Below are positions 33,337 through 43,974 of a DNA stretch of 62,276 bases, one piece after another. Position 1 is the first letter of the stretch. Each line of letters opens with the position of its first letter. Under the pieces are notes generated by a model. The model saw only the letters and a list, made by a program, of their open reading frames with translations, was not told the origin of the DNA and ran no database searches. The stretch spans positions 1-62,276 of the forward strand of contig JBCCNL010000020.1 of the NCBI GenBank assembly GCA_039025855.1, in the 5' to 3' direction. The translations under genes were made by a program, and so were the position numbers. This stretch comes from JBCCOW01 sp039025855 (GTDB lineage Bacteria > Planctomycetota > Phycisphaerae > Phycisphaerales > Phycisphaeraceae).

Positions 33337-34218
33337 ATGTCAGAGATCGTCCCGCGAGTGATTGCCGATTACGCCTGTCATTGCGGGGAGAACCCGTTGT
33401 GGCACCCCGACGAGAAGCGGTTGTATTGGACGGACATCCCGACGGGGCGGCTGTTCTGGTACGACCCGGCGACGGGGCAGCACACCTGCTTCTACGAAGA
33501 CCGGCAAGTTGGCGGGTTCACGTTTCAGGCGGACGGGTCGCTGCTGCTGTTCCGGGACAAGGGGAACGTGGTGGTGTGGCGGGATGGTGCGGTAGCGGAG
33601 ACGGTGATCGAGGAGTTGCCGGAGGAGGTGGCGTCGCGGTTTAACGACGTGTGTACCGACCCGCTGGGCGGGGTGTATTGCGGGACGATGCCGACACCCG
33701 AGCGGAAGGGCCGGCTGTATCACCTGCACCGCGACGGGTCGATCGACCTGTTGTTGGAAGACATCGGGTGCTCGAACGGTATGGGGTACAGCCCGGACCT
33801 GAAGACGTTCTACTACACCGACTCAACGGTCAAGAAGATCTATCACTTCGATCTCAATGTGGAGACGGCGGCGCTGTCGAACCAGCGGGTGTTTGTGGAC
33901 ACGACCGAGGTGCACGATGGTGTGCCGGATGGGATGACGACGAGCGCTTCCGGTGAGGTGTATTCGGCGACGTGGGGGGCGTCGGCGGTGGTGCGTTATG
34001 GGCTGGATGGCGTCGAGATCGAGCGGTATTCGTTCCCGGTGCCGAACATCACGAGCCTGTGTTTTGCAGAGCTTGCGGACGGCCGGCATACGGCGTTTGT
34101 GACCACAGCGATGGGGCAGAAGAAGGCGGAGCTGGGGCCTGAAGCGGGTGCGATGTTCGAGCTGCCGCTGGGTGTGGCGGGTGGCCCGGAGTTCCGGTCG
34201 CGGGTTGGCTCGGTTTAA
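33337..34218 (+). CDS. SMP-30/gluconolactonase family protein
   Basis: The roughly 293-residue beta-propeller protein shows the family pattern ENPLWHPDEKRLYWTDIPTG (metal-binding Glu), SRFNDVCTDPLGGVYCGTM (Asn and Asp) and CSNGMGYSPDLKTFYYTDS (catalytic Asp region). It probably opens a sugar lactone in aldonate metabolism. ATG 33337 is chosen because GGAG lies 6 bp upstream; ATG 33331 and TTG 33325 extend the same frame. Its TAA overlaps the stop of the convergent glycosyltransferase gene. Confidence 0.92.
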   Translation: MSEIVPRVIADYACHCGENPLWHPDEKRLYWTDIPTGRLFWYDPATGQHTCFYEDRQVGGFTFQADGSLLLFRDKGNVVVWRDGAVAETVIEELPEEVASRFNDVCTDPLGGVYCGTMPTPERKGRLYHLHRDGSIDLLLEDIGCSNGMGYSPDLKTFYYTDSTVKKIYHFDLNVETAALSNQRVFVDTTEVHDGVPDGMTTSASGEVYSATWGASAVVRYGLDGVEIERYSFPVPNITSLCFAELADGRHTAFVTTAMGQKKAELGPEAGAMFELPLGVAGGPEFRSRVGSV

Positions 34219-35396
34219 GCGGAGGGGCTTTCCGGCTCGTTTTGGATGCGGATGTGACGCTTCTTGAAGACGAGGTAGCGGTTGGCGATGAAGTTGAAGG
34301 CGGTGCCGGCGATGACGCCGAGCGTGGCGGCGACCTGGGGGATGAAGTCGGGGTAGGTGTGGACGAGCGACGCGGCGACGGCGAACTGGACGCTGGCACC
34401 GATCGCGCACGCGCCGCAGAAGCCGAGGAATTGGCGTAGCCATGAGCTGTCTCGTGCGTAGCTGAAGGTGAATCGTCGGTTGAGGAGGAAGTTGGAGACG
34501 ATGGAGACGGCGATGCCGCCGGCGATGGCGGGTATCTCGGGGACGCCCATGGCGAGGAGGCCGGTAAGGGCGGCGAGGTTGACGCCGAGGCCGAGGGTGC
34601 CGACGGCGAGGAACTGGATGAGGTGGGTCCAGGTGCCGAACTTGAAGATGTAGAGCCGGCGGAGGTGCTGGATGTATTTGAGCTGTTCTTTGAAGGAGAG
34701 CTTGGATTCGCCGTGGACGCGATCGGTGAAGTGGATGGGGACTTCGCCGGGGCGGGTGCAGTGGGCCTTGACAAGGATTTCGAGGCCGATCTTGTAACCG
34801 ATGGGGTTGAGGTGGTCGGCCTGGTCGAGGAGCTGTTTGCGGAAGGCGAAGAACCCGGCCATGGGGTCTTTGAGGTGGGTGAGTGGGCGGGCGAGGAGGG
34901 TGGCGATGCGGGAGTTGAGCCATCGGCCGAGGCCCCAGTCGTCGTCGGTGGAGCCGCCTTTGACGTAGCGCGAGCCGAAGACGAAGTCGTGGCCCTGGTC
35001 GAGGGCGTCCAGGAGTTCGGGGATGGCTTCGGGCGGGTGGGAGAGGTCGGCGTCCATGACGACGACGAACGGTTGTTCAACGCGTTGTAAGCCATCGACG
35101 ACGGCGGCGCTGAGTCCGCGGGGTCCGGTGCGGCCGATGTAGTGGAGCCAGGGGAGGTCGGCGTCGGCGACGATGGCGTCGCTGTCGTCGCCGGACGGGT
35201 CGTCCATGATGAGGGTTTGGAGTTCGTAGCCGGACGCTTCCTGAAAGGCACGGAGCCGCGCGATGAGGTGGGGCAGAGCCTGAGCTTCGCGGAAGGTGGG
35301 GATGATGAGGGAGACGTGGCGGGAGCCTTGATCAGCGAGCTTTAGCGGTGCTGCCGCTTCGTCACTGCGGAGATTGTTCTGGGTGGCCGTGCTCAT
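34215..35396 (-). CDS. GT2 glycosyltransferase fused to GtrA membrane domain
   Basis: The 393-residue protein has a DPM1-like GT2 domain (about residues 25-245), with VSLIIPTFREAQALPHLI and the DxD metal motif in VVMDADLSHPPEAIPELL, and a GtrA domain with four helices (about 255-385, including YIFKFGTWTHLIQFLAVGTL). It resembles polyprenyl-phosphate sugar transferases that make and flip a lipid-linked monosaccharide for surface glycans. The start overlaps the stop of the MazG-like gene by 4 bp (ATGA), so the two are probably translated together. Confidence 0.93.
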   Translation of the reverse strand: MSTATQNNLRSDEAAAPLKLADQGSRHVSLIIPTFREAQALPHLIARLRAFQEASGYELQTLIMDDPSGDDSDAIVADADLPWLHYIGRTGPRGLSAAVVDGLQRVEQPFVVVMDADLSHPPEAIPELLDALDQGHDFVFGSRYVKGGSTDDDWGLGRWLNSRIATLLARPLTHLKDPMAGFFAFRKQLLDQADHLNPIGYKIGLEILVKAHCTRPGEVPIHFTDRVHGESKLSFKEQLKYIQHLRRLYIFKFGTWTHLIQFLAVGTLGLGVNLAALTGLLAMGVPEIPAIAGGIAVSIVSNFLLNRRFTFSYARDSSWLRQFLGFCGACAIGASVQFAVAASLVHTYPDFIPQVAATLGVIAGTAFNFIANRYLVFKKRHIRIQNEPESPSA

Positions 35397-35794
35397 GAAG
35401 AGAAGTCGGATGATGTGGCGTCGTCGGGCGGGGGGTACTTGCGGGCGTTGTGCGCCATCTTGGAGGCGAAGGCAGACGCGATATCGATTCCTAAGGCGTT
35501 AGCGAGGCTGAAGCTGTAAGCGAGCACGTCGCTGAGTTCTTCGCGGACGCCCTGCATGCGGTTGGCGTCGGCGAGGATCGCTTCGATGGACTCTCCTTCG
35601 GGCCATTGGAAGTGTTCCATCAGTTCGGCGGCTTCGATGGCGATGGACATGACCAGGTTTTTGGGCTGGTGGAAGCGGTGCCAGTCCCGTTCGGCGACGA
35701 AGCGGTCGACCATGGCCCTGCACTCGGCGAGGGTGGTGGTGGCGTCGGACGGCGTGGTGGGCGGGTCGGGATCGGGCTTTTGCGGGGCCTCCAT
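35393..35794 (-). CDS. MazG-like nucleotide pyrophosphohydrolase
   Basis: The 133-residue protein has the all-alpha NTP-PPase motifs: IAIEAAELMEHFQWPEGES (E-x-x-E) and REELSDVLAYSFSLANAL (E-x-x-D), which bind Mg2+. It is of the dCTP pyrophosphatase/MazG-related (RS21-C6-like) type and removes non-canonical or excess NTPs. It overlaps the downstream glycosyltransferase gene by 4 bp. The N-terminal 20 residues are Pro/Asp-rich. Confidence 0.9.
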   Translation of the reverse strand: MEAPQKPDPDPPTTPSDATTTLAECRAMVDRFVAERDWHRFHQPKNLVMSIAIEAAELMEHFQWPEGESIEAILADANRMQGVREELSDVLAYSFSLANALGIDIASAFASKMAHNARKYPPPDDATSSDFSS

Positions 35795-35953
35795 GCCTCG
35801 AGCTTACCTGATCGTTACAGCCGGACCCCTTTGGCGTGTTGTGCAGGGTGGTCGAGGATTTGGATTGGCTTCGGCGGGGCCGGAATACAGGGTTCGTTGA
35901 CGGCAGATTTCCGCTACTGCGTTCGACGACGCACCACACCAGGAGACACTCCC

Positions 35954-36772
35954 ATGCGAGGCAGAATGATTAACCGAGCCCTACCAACCACCGCGGTGTT
36001 GCTTGCCGCGGCCCCGCTGTCGCTCTCGGCCTTTGCCGGGACGGAACAGCTCATCGACTTCGAGGGCCTGCAGAACGGGCTGATCGTCGCCGACGGCGAT
36101 ACGGACCGCGGCTTCTTCCCGGGCGTGTCCATCTCGGTCGACAACTTCAACTCGTCCACCGACTTCGCGGTCATCTTCGACACGACCTTGAGTGATACGG
36201 AAGACCCCGACCTCGAGGGCCCGTCGTGGGGCGGCGGCAACCTGCCGCTCAACACCGTCCTCGGCAACGCCCTGATCATTCAGGAAGGCACGTCCAAGCG
36301 GACCGGCAACGACGGCAACGTCGTGTTCCAGCCCGATGACGAGGGGCGTCGTGCTGCGGGCGAACTGACCTTCAGCTTCGACCAGGAAATCACGTCCTTT
36401 GGCTTCGACCTGATCGATGTTGAGGGTCCCGAAGAGTTCGGCAAGGACTCGGGCTTCTTCGCCACCTTCATCGACGGCGACCAACAGGTCAGCGTCGGCT
36501 TCGGGTCCTTCGTCGACCCGGGTTCTGAGTTCTATCAGCCGGGCGTGGCCTTCGGCGACAACTCGGCTAACGCGATCAAGCCGATCACCGCAGAGCAGCT
36601 GGGGCTCGACTCGTTTGACGAGGTCGTGATCAACCTGGGCGGCTCGTCGGCGGTGGACAACATCCGGTTCACGGCCGTGCCCTCGCCGACCGCGGCCGGG
36701 GCGGGGCTGGTGGCCCTGATCGGGCTCACGGCCCGGCGTCGGCGGCGAACCGCTGAGGAGCAGGCCGCGTAG
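35954..36772 (+). CDS. Secreted protein with PEP-CTERM-like sorting tail
   Basis: The 272-residue protein has a signal peptide (TTAVLLAAAPLSLSAFA), a beta-sandwich-like body (ELTFSFDQEITSFGFDLIDV, FATFIDGDQQVSVGFGSFVD) typical of PEP-CTERM choice-of-anchor domains, and the tail VPSPTAAGAG, helix, RRRRR. AGGAG sits 8 bp before ATG 35954. Codons are more balanced and C-ended than in neighbouring plus-strand genes, which fits strong expression. A Rho-independent terminator follows at 36820. It shares its tail type with the protein at 21680-22312. Confidence 0.88.
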   Translation: MRGRMINRALPTTAVLLAAAPLSLSAFAGTEQLIDFEGLQNGLIVADGDTDRGFFPGVSISVDNFNSSTDFAVIFDTTLSDTEDPDLEGPSWGGGNLPLNTVLGNALIIQEGTSKRTGNDGNVVFQPDDEGRRAAGELTFSFDQEITSFGFDLIDVEGPEEFGKDSGFFATFIDGDQQVSVGFGSFVDPGSEFYQPGVAFGDNSANAIKPITAEQLGLDSFDEVVINLGGSSAVDNIRFTAVPSPTAAGAGLVALIGLTARRRRRTAEEQAA

Positions 36773-36819
36773 TCAGAGCTATCCCTGGCCGGCAGACTTT
36801 CACATCGCATCCACTTGAC

Positions 36820-36863
36820 CGGCTCGGCAGCACCTCACGGGGCTGCCGGGCCGTTTTTTTTTT
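36820..36863 (+). terminator. Rho-independent terminator after the PEP-CTERM-like gene
   Basis: A 12-bp stem (CGGCTCGGCAGC with GCTGCCGGGCCG, one G-U pair) and a loop of about 10 nt are followed by ten T. It lies 48 bp after the stop at 36772 and ends that transcript before the lipoprotein operon. Confidence 0.85.
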
Positions 36864-36995
36864 CGGTCCTACGGAACATCGCGGGTGGTGTTCGGGTTCT
36901 GGTCGATGGCTCCGTTGGCGTAACATCGGGGCGTCGGGGTGCGTCTGGTTACTTGGCCCCGTGTGTGGGCTGTTAGTCCCTCAGGAGTAATACGC

Positions 36996-37604
36996 ATGGA
37001 ACGGTTGAACGGTGGAACGTCGGTCGCGCTGGTGTTGGCCACGCTGGTCATTGGACTGGGCGGGGTGGGGTGTAAGCAGACGGGCCGGGTGCCGATCACG
37101 GCCGACACGCGTGGCGAGCGGGAGTCGCCAAAGATCCTGCCGATCGCGCTGATCGAGTTTTCGGATCAGGTGCCGGACCTGTTGGCGCGTGACCTGTATA
37201 GCTTGCCGGTGGTTCGGGACACGCCGGGCGATGTGCGGATCATCCTGGGGGACATCAAGAACAGCACGGGCGGCTTGGTCCCGACGAGCGACTTCGAGCT
37301 GGTGCAGGGGCGGATCCGCAGCAACCTGATCAACAGCCGGGTGGGCCGGGAGAAGCTGGTGTTTGTGGAGCGTCGGGCGCGGCTGGCGCGGATCGCGGAC
37401 GCCGAGGCGGTGGTGGGTGACGACCCGGAGTTCCCGGTGACGCCCGAGCCGTATGACGCCCAGAACACGTACACGCTGCTGCTGGATGTGGAGCGGGTCG
37501 GGCGCGGCGACACGCAGCTGTACCGGATGGATGCGCTGCTGGTGAGCTTTCTGAATAATCAGATCGTGTTCAGCAAGGACTACGAGATCAAGCAGGTGAA
37601 CTGA
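36996..37604 (+). CDS. LpoB/CsgG-type lipoprotein
   Basis: The 202-residue protein has a lipoprotein signal with lipobox LGGVGC. Its core (DVRIILGDIKNSTGGLVPTS, LVQGRIRSNLINSRVG, VFVERRARLARI) follows the pattern of LpoB-type activators of penicillin-binding proteins: an 'I-x-N-x-T' strand, a helix and a 'FVERR' strand. AGGAG at 36983-36987 precedes ATG 36996 by 8 bp. It is the first of three lipoprotein genes in a row. The function in peptidoglycan synthesis is inferred from family resemblance. Confidence 0.75.
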   Translation: MERLNGGTSVALVLATLVIGLGGVGCKQTGRVPITADTRGERESPKILPIALIEFSDQVPDLLARDLYSLPVVRDTPGDVRIILGDIKNSTGGLVPTSDFELVQGRIRSNLINSRVGREKLVFVERRARLARIADAEAVVGDDPEFPVTPEPYDAQNTYTLLLDVERVGRGDTQLYRMDALLVSFLNNQIVFSKDYEIKQVN

Positions 37605-37665
37605 CGGCTCGTCGCGCCCCCATTAGAGCAGCTGGGGCTCGGGGGTGGTCGATGGAGAGTTGGTT

Positions 37666-38256
37666 ATGAACGCCCGTGTGATTTCATCCCTGCTTATGTC
37701 AGTGTTGCTCCTTGGGGGTGTGGTGGGTGGGGTGGGGTGCGCGTCGACGCCGCGGAGCAGTCGGCTGCAGGTGGAGGACTTTCAGGAGATCGCGGGGGCG
37801 ATGTCGGCGAGCCTGTCGCGGGAGTTTGCGCAGCGTGGGCCGAGCGATGAGCCGTGGGTCGTGTCGATCCAACGGGTGACGAACCTGTCGGGGGATGTGC
37901 TGACGGTCGGCGAGCAGTGGTACCCGATGGGGAAGTTGGTGAGCAGCCGGTCGATGCAGGAGCTTTGGGACGCCCATCGGGTGATGGTGGTGATCCCGGC
38001 CGAGCGGCAACGGCTGCTGCTGACGCGGTCACCGGGCGAGTTTGACGAGCGGTTCGGCGGAGTGCAGGGCGGCGAACGGACGCGGCCGACGCACGTGCTC
38101 AACGCGACGCTCCGTTCGGTGACGCGTGGTGGGTTCGAGGCAAGGACGGACTTGTATGTGGCCGAGTTCGAGATGACGGAGTTGGCGAGCGGGACGCCGG
38201 TGTGGAACGACCGGTTTGAGCTGAAGCGTCAGGCGTTGGGGGCGGTATGGGATTGA
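37666..38256 (+). CDS. Second LpoB-like lipoprotein
   Basis: The 196-residue protein has a lipobox (GGVVGGVGC) and an LpoB-like core: VEDFQEIAGAMSASLSREFA, then VVSIQRVTNLSGDVLTVG and a second half HRVMVVIPAERQRLLL. It appears to be a divergent paralogue of the preceding gene product, with an acidic middle. ATG 37666 is used; an in-frame start lies at 37645. Its stop overlaps the start of the next gene (10 bp), consistent with co-translation. Confidence 0.65.
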   Translation: MNARVISSLLMSVLLLGGVVGGVGCASTPRSSRLQVEDFQEIAGAMSASLSREFAQRGPSDEPWVVSIQRVTNLSGDVLTVGEQWYPMGKLVSSRSMQELWDAHRVMVVIPAERQRLLLTRSPGEFDERFGGVQGGERTRPTHVLNATLRSVTRGGFEARTDLYVAEFEMTELASGTPVWNDRFELKRQALGAVWD

Positions 38257-39695
38257 AGACGAGGGTCATGCGTGTTGGCGGGGTGTTGACGTTGTGGGTC
38301 GCTGTGGTGTTGGTGGGTGGGTGTCATGCGCCGCGGTTGGAGACGCCGACGGACGCGGTATTGACCGGGCAGTACACGGAGGCGGCGGCGTTTGTGCGTC
38401 GGCAGGTGGTGGAGGAGAAGGGCAGCCGGCGGTATGTGTTGACGCGGATGCGGGTCGGGGTGATGGAGTTGGCGGCGGGTGAGCCGGAGCGGGCGGAGGG
38501 GTCGCTGGCAGAGGTGTACGACCTGCTGCGGACGCAGGGGATCAATGCGGACAAGACGGTGGCGACGGTGGTGGTGAACGAGGGGGTGCGGGTGTGGAAG
38601 GGCGAGCCGTTCGAGCAGGCGTTGGCGATGACGTATTTCGGATTGACCGAGGGGGTGTTGGGGTCGTGGGACAACGTGCGGGCGGCGGCGCAGAGCTCGC
38701 TGTTTTATCTGCGGGACTTCGGGCAGGGCGATGAAGGGTCCGGGGCTCGGCCACGGGTGACGGGGTCGGTCGGGGTGGGTGTGGGTGCGGGTGGGGGTGG
38801 CGGGCGTTCGCGGGTGCGGACCGGTGGGGTGTCGTCGTTGGATTTGATGCTGCGGGCGGCGGAGGCGGAGGAGCGGGGCGAGCCGGACTATCTGGACACC
38901 GGGTATGTCGCGGAGGCGTCGGACTTCACGCTGGGGTACCTGCTGCACGGGATCGCGAGTCAGCAGTTGGGGCGGGACGACGAAGCGCGTGACTATCTGG
39001 ATCGGGCGGTGTGGCTGAACCCGGCGCTCGGGCCGCTGCGGGATCGCTTGTGGGACGAGCCGTACAACGCGGTGCTGGTGGCGTCGTATGGGTTAGCGCC
39101 GCGGAAGGAGGCGTATGGCCCGGGGCGGGCGCTGGCACGGTTTGTGCCGGTGTTCGGGAGTACGCCGTCGCGGCTGAGCGTGTCGGTGGACGGCCGACAG
39201 CAGGCCGAGTCGCACGTCGTGACCGATGTGAACCGGCTAGCGATCGATCACCGCTGGAACAACCTCGAGGACCTGCGGCTGGCAAAGGTGGCGCTGGGGC
39301 GTGCGGGGATTCTGGTCGGGTCGGTAATCGCGAGCCGGGGCTTTAGTCGGGATAATGACACGGTGGGCCTCATCGGTCTGGGCATCGTTGCGCTGGGCTT
39401 TTATATGGAATACCAGGCGCAGGCGAATACAGACTACTGCGATGTTTTCCCGCAGCGGTTCTATGTGGTGCCGTTGTGGCTGGAGCCCGAGGACGGCGTG
39501 GCGTCGGAGGGGAGTACGGTGGAGATGCAGGTGGGGAATCGACCGGGTGCGTCGGCTCGCCTTGATGGGGTGCGGGGGGCGGCGGCGGGGCAGCCGGCGA
39601 AGCTAATCTACTTCCGGGTGCCGGCGTACAATGGCAACGGGAGCGCGGGGGATGGGGATCGCCGACGCATCGCGTCGAGTTTGGGTTCGGAGTGA
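38247..39695 (+). CDS. Large lipoprotein of the LpoB-type operon (COG3014-like)
   Basis: The 482-residue protein has a lipobox (VVLVGGCHAPRLE), a helical TPR-like first half (QYTEAAAFVRRQVVEEKGSR, VMELAAGEPERAEGSLAEVY) and a mixed C-terminal half with two hydrophobic stretches (ILVGSVIAS, IGLGIVALGFY). The layout matches the large lipoprotein encoded beside LpoB-type proteins in other bacteria (COG3014), which is poorly understood. A low-complexity Gly/Val linker separates the halves. The start overlaps the previous gene, and the stop is 1 bp from that of the convergent ppc gene. Confidence 0.7.
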   Translation: MGLKTRVMRVGGVLTLWVAVVLVGGCHAPRLETPTDAVLTGQYTEAAAFVRRQVVEEKGSRRYVLTRMRVGVMELAAGEPERAEGSLAEVYDLLRTQGINADKTVATVVVNEGVRVWKGEPFEQALAMTYFGLTEGVLGSWDNVRAAAQSSLFYLRDFGQGDEGSGARPRVTGSVGVGVGAGGGGGRSRVRTGGVSSLDLMLRAAEAEERGEPDYLDTGYVAEASDFTLGYLLHGIASQQLGRDDEARDYLDRAVWLNPALGPLRDRLWDEPYNAVLVASYGLAPRKEAYGPGRALARFVPVFGSTPSRLSVSVDGRQQAESHVVTDVNRLAIDHRWNNLEDLRLAKVALGRAGILVGSVIASRGFSRDNDTVGLIGLGIVALGFYMEYQAQANTDYCDVFPQRFYVVPLWLEPEDGVASEGSTVEMQVGNRPGASARLDGVRGAAAGQPAKLIYFRVPAYNGNGSAGDGDRRRIASSLGSE

Positions 39696-39696
39696 T

Positions 39697-42444
<2,748 letters not shown>

Positions 42445-42445
42445 T

Positions 42446-42480
42446 GGAGGAGGCGCTAGGCGCTAGAGCCTAGGCGCTAG
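42446..42480. repeat. Heptanucleotide array abutting the ppc start codon
   Basis: Five units on the plus strand (GGAGGAG, GCGCTAG, GCGCTAG, AGCCTAG, GCGCTAG) begin 1 bp from the ATG complement. In the coding sense the array reads CTAGCGC, CTAGGCT, CTAGCGC, CTAGCGC, CTCCTCC, A, ATG. Confidence 0.8.
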
Positions 42481-42549
42481 GTGGGGAGGCGGTGGTTGGC
42501 AGGCAGCGCGTGGGGCTTAGCGTAGTGGAGAGCGGGCTGTGGGGTGGGG

Positions 42550-42867
42550 CTAGTGTTCGAGGTAGTCGGCGTCGGTGGTGAGGAGGACGCCGCCGTGCTG
42601 TTGGAGGAGGGGTTGGAGGGCGGCGGCGATGCTGGGGAGTCGGTCGGGGGGGCAGGTGGTGACGATGACCCAGTTGGTGAAGACGTCGGAGATGTCGCCG
42701 CCGATGCGTTTGCCGCGGTCGCCCTGGCCCATGGCGTTCTGGAGGACGGTGTAGCCGGTGACGTCGAGGGACTCGAGGAGTTGGGTGGCGGCCTCGGCGT
42801 GGATGGCGTCGAGGATGAGTTCGAGGCGTTTGACGCGGCGGAAGGTGGGGGGGGTGTCGGTGGTCAT
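42550..42867 (-). CDS. sbtB: PII-like protein, probable SbtB regulator of SbtA
   Basis: The 105-residue protein has the PII-like fold of SbtB: VKRLELILDAIHAEAATQLL, GYTVLQNAMGQGDRGKRIGG (T-loop region) and ISDVFTNWVIVTTCPP. SbtB binds cAMP, AMP or ATP and inhibits SbtA in cyanobacteria. It lies 46 bp downstream of sbtA on the same strand, as in cyanobacteria. The C terminus ends TDADYLEH and lacks the C-G-x-x-G-C motif found in many cyanobacterial SbtB. The frame continues upstream as non-coding; ATG 42867 is the natural start. Confidence 0.88.
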   Translation of the reverse strand: MTTDTPPTFRRVKRLELILDAIHAEAATQLLESLDVTGYTVLQNAMGQGDRGKRIGGDISDVFTNWVIVTTCPPDRLPSIAAALQPLLQQHGGVLLTTDADYLEH

Positions 42868-42879
42868 GGTGGATGGGTT

Positions 42880-42893
42880 CGTCGCAAGCGACG
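42880..42893. repeat. Palindrome between sbtA and sbtB
   Basis: CGTCGC-AA-GCGACG followed by GCGCTACGA, in the gap between the sbtA stop and the sbtB start. It resembles scattered short palindromes of the window; a regulatory or processing role is possible but not shown. Confidence 0.5.
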
Positions 42894-42913
42894 GCGCTAC
42901 GAGTACGGGTTGG

Positions 42914-43921
42914 TCAGGTGTTCCAGAGGGCCTGGATGGCGGCGAGGTAGAGGGGGATGCCGAGGGTGACGTTGAAGGGGAAGGTAATGGCGAGGGCCAT
43001 GGGGACGTAGATGGAGGGGTTGGCGTCGGGGACGGAGAGTCGCATGGCGGCGGGGACGGCGATGTAGGAGGCGGAGCCGATGAGGACGGCGAGGAGCAGG
43101 GCGTCACCAACGGGCAGCTGGAGGAGCGCGGCGAGGGCGATGCCGAGGGCGGCGTGGACGGGCGCGGCGAGGATGCCGAAGCCGATGAGGAAGGCGCCGC
43201 CGGTCTTGAGGTCGCCGAGCTTGCGGGCGGCGACGAGTCCCATGTCGAGGAGGAAGACGCAGAGCAGGGCGGTGAAGGGGGCTTTGAAGCCGGGGGCGAT
43301 GGCTTTGAGGTTGGACTCGGGGGTGACGGCACCGATGAGCATGCCGCCGAGGAGGACGAGGACGGCACCGTTGAAGACGGCCTCGCGGAGGAGCTCGCGG
43401 AGGTGGAGTTTGTCGTTGTGCGTGTTAGGGGACAACGCGGTGGACGCCGCGGTGTCTTGTGGTTTTGATGCGTAGTGTCGGGCGAGGAGGACGCCGACGA
43501 TGATGGCGGGGGATTCCATGAGGGCCATGGCGGCGACCATGTAGCCTGAGGAGGGGATGGCCTGGTTTTCGAGGAAGGCTTCGGCGGTGATGAAGGTGAC
43601 CGCGGAGATGGAGCCGTAGGTCGCGGCGAGGGCGGCGGCGTTGGCGGTGTCGAGCTTGAGCCGGAGGAGGAAGAAGGTCCAGAGGGGGACGATGAAGGCG
43701 GAGGCGACGGCGACGCCGAGGGTGAGGAGGATGTGGGGGTCGAGGCCGGCGGCGCGGAGCTCTGCGCCGCCCTTGAGCCCGATGGCGATGAGGAGGTAGA
43801 GCGAGAGGAAGCGGGCGACGGGCTTGGGGATTTCGAGGTCGGAGCGGACGGCGGTGGCGAGCATGCCGAGGCCGAAGAAGAGGATGGGAGCGGAGAGGAG
43901 GTTGTCGAGGAGGGGAGACAT
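42914..43921 (-). CDS. sbtA: Sodium-dependent bicarbonate transporter SbtA
   Basis: The 335-residue protein belongs to the SbtA family (PF05982) with ten or so helices in two inverted halves: LLDNLLSAPILFFGLGMLAT, ALAATYGSISAVTFITAEAF, and LIGSASYIAVPAAMRLSVPD in the second half. SbtA imports HCO3- with Na+. The hydrophilic linker between halves (residues 155-175) is short. It is paired with SbtB downstream and is followed by ppc, so the imported bicarbonate may feed oxaloacetate. A five-unit heptanucleotide array directly abuts the ATG. Confidence 0.93.
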   Translation of the reverse strand: MSPLLDNLLSAPILFFGLGMLATAVRSDLEIPKPVARFLSLYLLIAIGLKGGAELRAAGLDPHILLTLGVAVASAFIVPLWTFFLLRLKLDTANAAALAATYGSISAVTFITAEAFLENQAIPSSGYMVAAMALMESPAIIVGVLLARHYASKPQDTAASTALSPNTHNDKLHLRELLREAVFNGAVLVLLGGMLIGAVTPESNLKAIAPGFKAPFTALLCVFLLDMGLVAARKLGDLKTGGAFLIGFGILAAPVHAALGIALAALLQLPVGDALLLAVLIGSASYIAVPAAMRLSVPDANPSIYVPMALAITFPFNVTLGIPLYLAAIQALWNT

Positions 43922-43956
43922 GGTGGAGTTGCTAGCGGCTAGCTGCTAGAGCCTAG
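43922..43956. repeat. Heptanucleotide array abutting the sbtA start codon
   Basis: Five units on the plus strand (GGTGGAG, TTGCTAG, CGGCTAG, CTGCTAG, AGCCTAG) begin at the base next to the ATG complement. In the coding sense: CTAGGCT, CTAGCAG, CTAGCCG, CTAGCAA, CTCCACC, ATG. Confidence 0.8.
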
Positions 43957-43974
43957 GAAAACAGCGGTTGCTGT

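Noticed and set aside
42914..43368. Serine/proline-rich frame covering part of sbtA upstream of sbtB
   Set aside because: It is an out-of-phase shadow of sbtA; only the part from 42867 on encodes a recognisable PII-like protein.
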